From: Ignavibacteriota bacterium
GTDB lineage: Bacteria; Bacteroidota; Kapaibacteriia; Palsa-1295
Assembly: GCA_003151215.1 (NCBI GenBank)
Contig: PLXB01000413.1
Coordinates: 1 to 7,073 of the forward strand
Reading direction: 5' to 3'
Length of the DNA: 7,073 nucleotides
Numbering within the stretch: the stretch's first letter is position 1; each line of letters opens with the position of its first letter. Shown here one piece after another: positions 1 through 6,075 of this stretch. A model generated the notes under the pieces. It was not told the origin of the DNA. It worked only from the letters and a program-made list of their open reading frames with translations, and ran no database searches. The translations under genes and the position numbers were made by a program.

Positions 1-828
1 ATCGCCAATATCGGTAGGATTTCTTTCACCGGAACCTTCATGAAGTAAAAGCGCAAGGCCGCTCTTTGCAGCCATTTCTTCCAATTCCATTGCTCTCGAT
101 TTGAATACAGTATTGTTTGTAACTTGATAGAGAATCATTGCAGCATTGGCAGCAACCATCATATCACGAGGGAAAAAGCCCACTTGAGGAGTATTCAATG
201 CATTTAATGAAGCTGCTGCCCATTGTCTGTAGAGATCATCCTTTGTTGCTGCATAAAGTCTTGCAGCGGAAAGCGCGCCATAGGCCGTGCTTACTCCATT
301 CGGACGTTTGTCGTTAGAATTCCATGACCATCCTTTCGAAGTGCCATCCTGCCAAAAACCCATATCGGCAAGAGCTTTGAATGACCATGTTGCCGCGATG
401 AAATAATCGCTATCATGCGTAGCGGTAAAACAATGCATGAGCGCTGCACACCACTGGAGTTCATCATCTCCGCCAATATAGATCTGCTTGCCTTGCCTAG
501 CCAGTATGCGGGCTCCGAGATTTCCACTAGTCCTCTCGTAAAGAGATGAAGAAAACATGAAATATTCTTTTAATTCGGCAGGCTTTATCATTCCACAATC
601 TACCATATAGGCTCGGGCATCGAGTTCTATAGTGATCCCCCAGGCATCACTGCCTGGAGTATTCGGCTGATCAACTCGGCGTACGAAGTTTTGGGTATTA
701 GCATTCCATAGATGCTGCTGCATGAAGTTGTTGGTTGCCGAAAGCAAATCTATCCATTCTTTTTGCTGAGTAAGGGAAGCAACTGTTAGGCATAGCCCGG
801 TAAAAACGAAAAAAAGAGTTTTTCTCAT
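1..828 (-). CDS. Secreted glycoside hydrolase, GH76-like (alpha-1,6-mannanase family), 3' end cut by the window
   Basis: The frame runs from ATG at 828-826 to position 1 with no stop, giving 276 residues; the C-terminus lies outside the window. Residues 1 to about 20 (MRKTLFFVFTGLCLTVASLT) form a signal peptide, so the product is exported. The mature part is helical and Trp/Ala-rich, like an (alpha/alpha)6 barrel. Residues 117-126 read YIGGDDELQW; an Asp-Asp pair followed by Trp is the catalytic signature of GH76 endo-alpha-1,6-mannanases, here D121 and D122. Residues 165-205 (KGWSWNSND..., then AYGALSAARLYAAT..DLYRQWA) match the GH76 pattern of a W-x-N strand followed by an AARLY...T.D..Y helix. 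The inferred role is cleavage of alpha-mannan-type polysaccharide outside the cytoplasm; the substrate is not shown. Other six-hairpin families (GH88/105, GH127, epimerase-like) are alternatives. There is no Shine-Dalgarno; the start was chosen because it directly precedes the signal peptide. It is divergent from the lipoprotein gene. Confidence 0.72.
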   Translation of the reverse strand, partial: MRKTLFFVFTGLCLTVASLTQQKEWIDLLSATNNFMQQHLWNANTQNFVRRVDQPNTPGSDAWGITIELDARAYMVDCGMIKPAELKEYFMFSSSLYERTSGNLGARILARQGKQIYIGGDDELQWCAALMHCFTATHDSDYFIAATWSFKALADMGFWQDGTSKGWSWNSNDKRPNGVSTAYGALSAARLYAATKDDLYRQWAAASLNALNTPQVGFFPRDMMVAANAAMILYQVTNNTVFKSRAMELEEMAAKSGLALLLHEGSGERNPTDIGD

Positions 829-829
829 T

Positions 830-883
830 GTTTGCGTTAGTTATTTATACTGTCAGCATAATGATCAACAAAAATACGCAAAC
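830..883. repeat. 8-bp inverted repeat bracketing the putative promoter
   Basis: GTTTGCGT at 830-837 is the exact reverse complement of ACGCAAAC at 876-883, with 38 bp between the arms. One arm sits beside the start codon of the GH76-like gene and the other just upstream of its putative TTTG box, so the pair flanks the promoter. It could be a split operator for a dimeric or looping regulator, or chance. The arms are too far apart for a good hairpin. Confidence 0.3.
842..872 (-). promoter_or_regulatory. Putative Bacteroidota-type promoter for the GH76-like gene
   Basis: Read on the minus strand, TTTG (872-869) is followed after 19 bp by TATAAATA (849-842). This fits the TTTG / TAnnTTTG layout of Bacteroidota housekeeping promoters in its -33 box and spacing. 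The -7 box matches only at TA and is otherwise a generic TATAAA. It lies 13 bp upstream of the ATG, implying a very short leader. AT-rich DNA gives such matches by chance, so this is tentative. Confidence 0.35.
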
Positions 884-934
884 GTCGCGGTTGCTAAAAA
901 AGGTCTGATCTCTGTTCACTCAATGGGCTCTGCA

Positions 935-959
935 TTCCGGCATCTATCCAATCCCGGAA
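935..959. repeat. Short inverted repeat upstream of the lipoprotein gene
   Basis: TTCCGG at 935-940 pairs with CCGGAA at 954-959 around a 13-nt loop. It lies about 50 bp before the lipoprotein ATG, in a stretch where I found no convincing promoter boxes on the plus strand. It may be a weak hairpin or an operator; a 6-bp repeat can arise by chance. Confidence 0.2.
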
Positions 960-1011
960 ACTATAGAAGTTCGATATACGTAGTGCTTGCTCCGATTTTT
1001 CTATTTTTTCA

Positions 1012-1659
1012 ATGGAGATTAAACACACAGTACTTTTTCTTATCGCACTTGGTGTCGCCGGCTGCGGTAGTTCTCATTCTCTCATAAAATTAGGCTCTGC
1101 AGATTCTACTCAGGTATTCCCGCTGAAAGTCGGTAATACGTTTATATCAAAGAAAGAATATTTTGATCTTCAGACGGGAAAGCAATACCTGACGAAAATC
1201 GATACTGTGAAAATTCTCGGCACCCAAGTATTAGGGGATGAGACCTTTTATGTGACAAATACCAATCAGTATCTAGTCAACAGATCAGACGGGTATTGGC
1301 TGAGTAACGGAGCGGTGACTAAAACCGGACCGGCATTGGAAGCGAAATATCCCGGATCAGTAGGCGAGACATTCCCATCATACACAAAAATTACTAATGA
1401 AAATCCCCCGGATACCGTCATCGGTACGTGGGAGATCTTAGCAAAAGATGAGAAGGTGACTGTCCCTGCCGGCACTTTTACCTGCATGAAGTACCGTCGT
1501 GAGGCACGAGGTATCACTACTCAAAGGCTGCATTTGCAAAACCTATCATGGTGGTCACCCGGATTTGGATTGATTAAACGAGAAGATTATTACCCGTCTG
1601 AAAAAGGCTCCTTGATCCTCATCTGCCGCGAAGAACTATTAAGTGAGGAATTGAAATAA
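1012..1659 (+). CDS. Hypothetical lipoprotein with VPAGTF / WWSPGFGLIK core
   Basis: This encodes 215 residues. Residues 1-17 are a hydrophobic signal ending in a lipobox, V15-A16-G17 before C18, so the product should be lipidated at C18 and anchored in the cell envelope. The body is rich in beta-strand-forming residues. Residues 148-161 read KVTVPAGTFTCMKY and residues 180-191 read WWSPGFGLIKRE. This pair of motifs recurs in envelope lipoproteins and DUF3108-like beta-barrel-fold proteins of Bacteroidota and related groups, where the second strand carries 'W(Y/W)(A/S)PG(V/F)GL(I/V)K'. The function of that group is not known to me and I assign none. The ATG at 1012 has no Shine-Dalgarno; the preceding 'TTTTTCTATTTTTTCA' is U-rich. 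It stands alone: divergent from the hydrolase gene, convergent with the adhesin gene, ending in a strong hairpin. Confidence 0.85.
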   Translation: MEIKHTVLFLIALGVAGCGSSHSLIKLGSADSTQVFPLKVGNTFISKKEYFDLQTGKQYLTKIDTVKILGTQVLGDETFYVTNTNQYLVNRSDGYWLSNGAVTKTGPALEAKYPGSVGETFPSYTKITNENPPDTVIGTWEILAKDEKVTVPAGTFTCMKYRREARGITTQRLHLQNLSWWSPGFGLIKREDYYPSEKGSLILICREELLSEELK

Positions 1660-1661
1660 GA

Positions 1662-1692
1662 AATGAAACCCCGCGGGATACGGGGTTTCATT
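1662..1692. terminator. Bidirectional hairpin terminator between convergent genes
   Basis: AATGAAACCCCG (1662-1673) and CGGGGTTTCATT (1681-1692) are perfect reverse complements, making a 12-bp stem with a 7-nt loop (CGGGATA). It begins 3 bp after the lipoprotein stop codon and ends 13 bp before the adhesin stop codon, so it can serve both converging transcripts. On the minus strand the stem runs into a T-rich tail (TTTCATTTCTTATTTC), as for an intrinsic terminator. On the plus strand the tail after the stem is not T-rich, though the descending arm contains TTTCATT. Confidence 0.8.
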
Positions 1693-1705
1693 CAGCGACA
1701 ACAAA

Positions 1706-4700
1706 TTACCTGGATGAAAGCATAGTAGAATGTTTTGCTTTCTTTTTTGAGTACTTTGCACTATGTACAGGGTGCATCTGAGATTTGATCTGTGCAACCT
1801 CTGCCTTTAACTCATCAATTTCCAAAACTTTTTCCTGCAAATCTTCGATCTTCTGTGCCTGATCCTGAATGACTTTTACCATTTCATGCGGTTTCAGACC
1901 AACGGCGATCTTCACCATCGTGGGTCCTTCCTTCTCATCATCCTGCCATGCAACCCCAAGGACTTTATCAAGGTCACTGGCATTAATGCTTTCTGCAGGA
2001 ATAGCTCTGGCAAAACCGTCGTTACGCCCGCTTGGCACAATATAATCGCCTTTTTTCACCGGACCATAAAGTCTCACCGGAACCTGCCCCATAAACGCAA
2101 CTTTATTGAAGAACTGCTCCTTGCCTTCATCCGGCATATTACCCAATACACAAGGCTTCCAGGATGCAACCATAAACTGACTTGTGGCATTAGTATTTTT
2201 TGAGATCTTTCCACCCATTACTCCAACGACATCACCTATGGCAATATTCTCATTGTGATCGGCACGCTCCAGCCATTCGGCATAATCGCCCGAACCTGAT
2301 TCATACGTTACGCCGCCGGCAAAAAATGCCATTGCATATGTTGCAGCTGCTTTGACGACTGCTGCTTTCGGTCCGTTCGATACGATATCAATGATCTTCT
2401 GTTTGTAGGGTAACGCCTTGATCTGATCAAGTAGGTTTGTAATGATCGATGTATTCAAAGAAACCGGATTGGTCAGGTTCGTTAGCGGCGGTTGAATATT
2501 ACCAAAATTTATCGGTGATGAAATACAGGAAAAACAAATCGGGGATTGTATCTGTGTTAAATCAATACCTAAGTTTACCGAGCAAGGCAGGATATTTCCT
2601 AAATCCACATTCGGAATACCATCCGGAAGAGGAATATACAAATCACATAATCCTAACGACGGAGTAGAGAAAATATTGTCGAGGAAATGTGAATTGAAGG
2701 AATTATCCATAAAATGGGTATCAAATGTGTTATCCATGAAATGTGTATCAAAGCCGACATTGAAGGTCAGCCAGGAAAATGGGTTCAAGAGATCGGTTGC
2801 AATAGTATTTTCAACACTTGCCATAGCGGCAACCATGTCATTGAAATTCTGATAGGAGAACCCTTCGACTCGTCCTTTAATATGATTATGATCCCCGTTG
2901 TCATTATAGAAAGTCAGATAATTCGACCCTTCGTTATTAAACTGCCCGTCGGTGATTGGATTAGAACTTGCAGGATTATGGATCACGATTGCAATTCCAT
3001 TACCCTGGCCGTTTGTCTGATTATTTTCAACTGTCAGGACGTGATTCGCAGGGTCAGGAATGTAAAAATATCCCGTTGCATCTTTGTTCGTTGCTACTGC
3101 AGGGGACCCCGAAATATGCAGAGGTGACTGGGGATTCATTGTTCCGATTCCGACAAAGCCATTCGAAGCGATCGTGACTTTCGTCGAACCGTTCGTTCCG
3201 AACATGATCGAATCATTGGTCGTCGTCGTGATACTCAGTGGTTTATCTGCAGTAATTGAATGTGTTGGGCTATTGCCATCAAACCACATACTGCCTCCGG
3301 TTTTAAGAACTCCTGTTACAACTTCATCTCCATCGACAACGAGATCCCACACTCCGGGATTACCGGCAAGCGTATTGCCAGTCACAGCATCGATTGATCC
3401 ATTAATTCGTACTCCCTGAATTCCAGGTGTTGTATTCTGCAAAGCAAGCATCGGAGTAACCGCTGAAGGCGTTCCGGCGAATGTCGCGCGGACATTACTC
3501 TGCGTCCGAATGACGAAATCAACATTATCTGTCGTACCGAGAAAATTCGTTGCCGGACTGGTTCCGCTATTGCCGCCAAGAGACCACCCCAGTGAATTAA
3601 CACTTTGCCAAGATAACTGGCGCGGAGTACCCGCTGCAGTTATATCAGCTAAGACATAAGGGGGAACGTTCGGAGGCAGCCCTGATCCGTAATCAGTCGG
3701 GAGCGCATATTGTGTTGTTCCGGTGATACTTGATGATGCCTGGAATGATGTGAAAAGAGACCCGGAATATGTCGTACTAACGTTCGGTCCGTAAAATCGA
3801 AGCTGCTGAGCAACTCCATTTGTATTGCCAAGCCACATGTTGACATTACCAAAATAGGCAATGTTTGTATTCGCCGATGGATTAGCAGAAGCGTCTGACG
3901 TATTATATCCGAAGCTATTCATGCCAAGTGTCAGTCCGGAGCCACCTGCGATCGAAGAAAAATTACCGTTTGCATTGTTATTTTGGCCGCCAAGTATTGC
4001 AGATTCAGCGCCAAATGCCGTGTTATTTGCTCCGAGTGCAGTACCATTCTCTCCTCCGCCAATAAATGAACCTTGTCCCGAAGCGGTATTACCGGCTCCT
4101 CCGCCAACGGTTCCGCGCAAGTTAAGTACTTGATTATAACCGCCACCGGCAATAGTACCTGTTTGAGCCGATACGATATTGTTTCCTCCACCACCAATAG
4201 TGCCATAGTCACCGGCCGTGATAGTATTTACAAACCCTAATGAACCACCTCCGGCGATAACTCCGAAATTCGAACTGCCCGAAATGCTATTACCTGCAAA
4301 ACCACCGGTAATGCAGTTGTTGGTTTCATAGCGAACGATCCGGTTACCGCCTATGACAATATTGATCGGTTTAACAGGAGATGCTGCTGTAGTACCAAGT
4401 AAATTATTCGTATTATCAATCGTATTACCGGTATTTCCTGTTGTGATCCAGCTACCTCCCCATGACGAGCCGTTATAGACATCAAAAGTATGAGTTGTCG
4501 TATTATACATGAGCATACCTTCGGGAGGCGTTCCACCGCATACGCCCATTTCCTGAGCCGTCGTCAACCTCGGAATAAGAACTCCGTGTGTCGTTGATGA
4601 AATATCAAGGATGGAGCAGGAATTTGGAAAGCCAAGAGTGACATGACCCGTTGAATCAATACCAATACCGCCATTATTATCGGTGATAAAAATATGGTGG

Positions 4701-4825
4701 TGTGCATTATCATCGAGATCAAATCCTTGTGATCCGAGCAGACGCTTAACCGGCTGTGCTATAACCGATGCTGCAAATATGATAGAGAGAAATAACAACA
4801 AAATTCCAAAAGAATACCGTGACAT
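1706..4825 (-). CDS. Large exported fibre/adhesin-like protein with YadA-like head, G2-like (GDYAE) C-terminal domain and coiled coil
   Basis: This encodes 1039 residues. Residues 1 to about 24 are a signal peptide (hydrophobic to SVIAQ). Residues 71-123 carry the 'LDISSTTHGVLIPRLTTAQ...EGMLMYNTTT...YNGSSW' motif of tail-fibre-like surface proteins. Residues 126-167 and 414-451 are two related 'W..GN.G....N.LGTT' modules. Residues about 186-295 are glycine-rich repeats with a period near 15, resembling YadA-type adhesin heads. Residues 558-573 hold VGIGTMNP...LHISG. Residues 692-718 are three tandem 9-mers, followed by four cysteines (727, 748, 764, 767). Residues 847-850 are DYAE, starting a domain with GDVV (864-867), a VPVRLYGPVKKGDYIVPSG stretch and VLGVAW (955-960); this resembles peptidase G2, the self-cleaving C-terminal domain of phage tail spikes. 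Residues about 978-1018 form a coiled coil, followed by a Lys/Ser-rich tail. No type IX sorting domain or outer-membrane anchor is visible. The likely role is a multimeric surface fibre; export route and partner are unknown. Confidence 0.85.
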   Translation of the reverse strand: MSRYSFGILLLFLSIIFAASVIAQPVKRLLGSQGFDLDDNAHHHIFITDNNGGIGIDSTGHVTLGFPNSCSILDISSTTHGVLIPRLTTAQEMGVCGGTPPEGMLMYNTTTHTFDVYNGSSWGGSWITTGNTGNTIDNTNNLLGTTAASPVKPINIVIGGNRIVRYETNNCITGGFAGNSISGSSNFGVIAGGGSLGFVNTITAGDYGTIGGGGNNIVSAQTGTIAGGGYNQVLNLRGTVGGGAGNTASGQGSFIGGGENGTALGANNTAFGAESAILGGQNNNANGNFSSIAGGSGLTLGMNSFGYNTSDASANPSANTNIAYFGNVNMWLGNTNGVAQQLRFYGPNVSTTYSGSLFTSFQASSSITGTTQYALPTDYGSGLPPNVPPYVLADITAAGTPRQLSWQSVNSLGWSLGGNSGTSPATNFLGTTDNVDFVIRTQSNVRATFAGTPSAVTPMLALQNTTPGIQGVRINGSIDAVTGNTLAGNPGVWDLVVDGDEVVTGVLKTGGSMWFDGNSPTHSITADKPLSITTTTNDSIMFGTNGSTKVTIASNGFVGIGTMNPQSPLHISGSPAVATNKDATGYFYIPDPANHVLTVENNQTNGQGNGIAIVIHNPASSNPITDGQFNNEGSNYLTFYNDNGDHNHIKGRVEGFSYQNFNDMVAAMASVENTIATDLLNPFSWLTFNVGFDTHFMDNTFDTHFMDNSFNSHFLDNIFSTPSLGLCDLYIPLPDGIPNVDLGNILPCSVNLGIDLTQIQSPICFSCISSPINFGNIQPPLTNLTNPVSLNTSIITNLLDQIKALPYKQKIIDIVSNGPKAAVVKAAATYAMAFFAGGVTYESGSGDYAEWLERADHNENIAIGDVVGVMGGKISKNTNATSQFMVASWKPCVLGNMPDEGKEQFFNKVAFMGQVPVRLYGPVKKGDYIVPSGRNDGFARAIPAESINASDLDKVLGVAWQDDEKEGPTMVKIAVGLKPHEMVKVIQDQAQKIEDLQEKVLEIDELKAEVAQIKSQMHPVHSAKYSKKKAKHSTMLSSR
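1895..2287 (-). other. G2-like (GDYAE) C-terminal processing/chaperone domain within the adhesin
   Basis: This covers residues about 847-977. It opens with DYAE right after SGSG. In the phage phi29 tail spike (gp12), as I recall, self-cleavage falls before the Asp of an S-DYAE-type site, and that Asp and the nearby Glu matter for activity; both are present here (D847, E850) but the preceding residue is Gly rather than Ser. The 193 residues from D847 to the end are similar in size to the released phage domain. An alanine-rich hydrophobic helix (about 819-837) comes just before it. Cleavage is inferred, not shown. Confidence 0.55.
2672..2752 (-). repeat. Three tandem 27-bp units encoding F(D/N)(T/S)HF(M/L)DNx
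   Basis: Three consecutive 9-residue units occupy adhesin residues 692-718: FDTHFMDNT, FDTHFMDNS and FNSHFLDNI. The repeat is visible in the DNA as 27-bp units, the first two more alike than the third, which suggests tandem duplication with drift. Each unit holds one His and one Asp-Asn pair. I do not recognise the motif from a named family. Confidence 0.9.
3941..4270 (-). repeat. Glycine-rich, about 15-residue head repeats of the adhesin
   Basis: Adhesin residues about 186-295 contain repeated '(G/S)(T/V/F)(I/V)(A/G)GG(G)..N' units. The hydrophobic core position falls at residues 190, 210, 225, 240, 255, 277 and 292, so four of the six steps are exactly 15 residues and two are longer. Residues 262-280 also read ALGANNTAFGAESAILGG, which is close to the YadA/Hia left-handed beta-roll head repeat. 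A stacked trimeric beta-roll is the likely fold. Confidence 0.7.
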
Positions 4826-5027
4826 ATTAATGATGGTTTATATATGATAGAAATTAGAGCTTTCTCTAGGAAATACTCCTGATGCTACTACGTGCCGCAA
4901 ATTTACGGAATTTTTTAAGGAGCTAAATGAATTCCTACCAATATTGCAATCTATATCATTAAGAGCTTATTTGAAATTTATCTCCCACTTTTTGTCGTTA
5001 ACACAGTGCATAAATAAATATAAAAGT
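4826..5027. other. Divergent intergenic region between adhesin and trpS
   Basis: This 202-bp AT-rich stretch must hold both promoters, but I could not identify either with confidence. It contains a 14-bp near-palindrome (4895-4908, CCGCAAATTTACGG) and an AAGGAG followed by an 11-codon open frame (4927-4962) that is out of frame with trpS and has no Trp codon. The region could be read through from a TTG at 4944 into trpS, but that extension is not TrpRS-like. The 5' leader shows no T-box-like layout. Confidence 0.5.
4895..4908. promoter_or_regulatory. Near-palindromic operator-like site
   Basis: CCGCAAATTTACGG is palindromic except for one pair (C4898 against A4905). It lies in the divergent region, 70 bp from the adhesin start and 120 bp from the trpS start, so a bound dimeric regulator could affect either gene. 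No copy was noticed elsewhere in the window, and the claim rests on symmetry alone. Confidence 0.22.
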
Positions 5028-6071
5028 ATGTCAGAAGAGCAGAAAGCAAGCGCCATTATTCGCGAGGGTGAACTTGAAAAGGTTTATGGCAAAAAGAAAC
5101 CGCGTATTCTTTCAGGAATGCGTCCGACAGGCAAGCTACATATCGGGCATTTTGCCGGAGCGCTGGAGCCATGGGTGAAACTCCAAAATATCGCAGAGAA
5201 CTACCATCTCATAGCCGATTATCATGTGCTGACGACGAAGCTCGATACTTCGGATATTTCACAGCTTTCGATCGATATGGCAACGGATTGGATCGCTTTC
5301 GGAATCGATCCGGAAAAATCCCCGATCTTTCGGCAATCGAAGGTGAAGGAACATGCGGAGCTTTTTCTGATCTTTTCAATGCTCATTACAAAAGCACGTC
5401 TTGAGCGTAATCCTGCCGTCAAAGAACAAGTGCGTGATCTCGGAATCGGCGAAGGTATGACATACGGGCATCTCGGTTACCCTGTGCTTCAGGCAGCAGA
5501 TATTCTTCTTTATAAAGGAGATCTTGTGCCTGTCGGCGAAGATCAGGTACCGCATGTGGAAATAACTCGCGAATTCGCACGTGATTTCAATAATCACTAT
5601 GGTACCGTCTTTCCTATCCCTCGTGCTTATCTTTCGGAAACGCCACGCCTGCCCGGAACAGATGGCAAACGGATGTCAAAATCTATTGGTAACACAATTT
5701 TACTCAGCGACACGCCGGATGATACCTGGAAGAAAATGAAATCGGCTGTGACTGATCCTCAAAAAGTTCGCCGAAATGATCCCGGACGACCGGAGATATG
5801 CCTTGTCTATGGTTATCATGAGAAATGGAATCCGCTTGAAGTACAGCAGATTCACGATGGCTGCTCAAGCGGCGCGCTCGGCTGTGTTGACTGTAAAAAA
5901 CGCGTGACGGAAAAAATAAATGAATCCTTTGCTGCTCAGCGCGAGAAGAGAACTGAATTGGAGAAAGATCCAACCGCCGTTCTCCATATCATCGAGCAAG
6001 GGGAAACCCGCGCTCGTGATGAAGCAGAAAAAACAATGCGAGAGGTAAGGAGCGCCATGAAGTTTGGATAA
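5028..6071 (+). CDS. trpS: Tryptophanyl-tRNA synthetase, iron-sulfur-cluster type
   Basis: This class I aminoacyl-tRNA synthetase joins tryptophan to tRNA-Trp using ATP in the cytoplasm. From ATG 5028 it has 347 residues, close to the usual bacterial length. Residues 27-45 read ILSGMRPTGKLHIGHFAGA with a canonical HIGH motif (38-41). Residues 209-222 (PGTDGKRMSKSIGN) hold the KMSKS loop. The Rossmann-fold body between them contains the conserved GYPVLQAADILLY and PVGEDQ..H.E..R segments. In the C-terminal anticodon-binding domain, C258, C279, C286 and C289 form C-x20-C-x6-C-x2-C, matching the [4Fe-4S] motif known from Thermotoga maritima TrpRS (C-x22-C-x6-C-x2-C as I recall). An upstream TTG at 4944 would add 28 residues, but that stretch is hydrophobic and unlike the family, so ATG 5028 is preferred. 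No Shine-Dalgarno precedes it; the upstream bases are A/T-rich. Its stop faces the next gene's stop 4 bp away. Confidence 0.97.
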   Translation: MSEEQKASAIIREGELEKVYGKKKPRILSGMRPTGKLHIGHFAGALEPWVKLQNIAENYHLIADYHVLTTKLDTSDISQLSIDMATDWIAFGIDPEKSPIFRQSKVKEHAELFLIFSMLITKARLERNPAVKEQVRDLGIGEGMTYGHLGYPVLQAADILLYKGDLVPVGEDQVPHVEITREFARDFNNHYGTVFPIPRAYLSETPRLPGTDGKRMSKSIGNTILLSDTPDDTWKKMKSAVTDPQKVRRNDPGRPEICLVYGYHEKWNPLEVQQIHDGCSSGALGCVDCKKRVTEKINESFAAQREKRTELEKDPTAVLHIIEQGETRARDEAEKTMREVRSAMKFG

Positions 6072-6075
6072 TGTC

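Noticed and set aside
291..527. 78-residue minus-strand open frame
   Set aside because: It lies wholly inside the GH76-like gene in another frame of the same strand; the larger frame has a signal peptide and a catalytic motif.
2672..2752. CRISPR-like array
   Set aside because: The 27-bp units are contiguous with no spacers, number only three, and lie in frame inside a coding region.
2714..3127. 137-residue plus-strand open frame
   Set aside because: It is antisense to the adhesin, which has a continuous, domain-rich frame; the antisense product has no recognisable motif or signal.
3861..4133. Plus-strand Pro/Ala-rich open frame of 90 residues
   Set aside because: It is the antisense reading of the adhesin's glycine-rich repeats: GGC/GGA-type codons read as Pro and Ala codons. 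The regular composition is a by-product.
1706..4825. Adhesin as a prophage tail-fibre gene
   Set aside because: It has a Sec signal peptide, and no other phage gene (capsid, terminase, portal, integrase, lysis) is in the window; trpS and a lipoprotein gene flank it.
4944..5027. TTG start adding 28 residues to TrpRS
   Set aside because: The extension is hydrophobic, AT-rich and unlike any TrpRS N-terminus, while ATG 5028 gives the normal family length.
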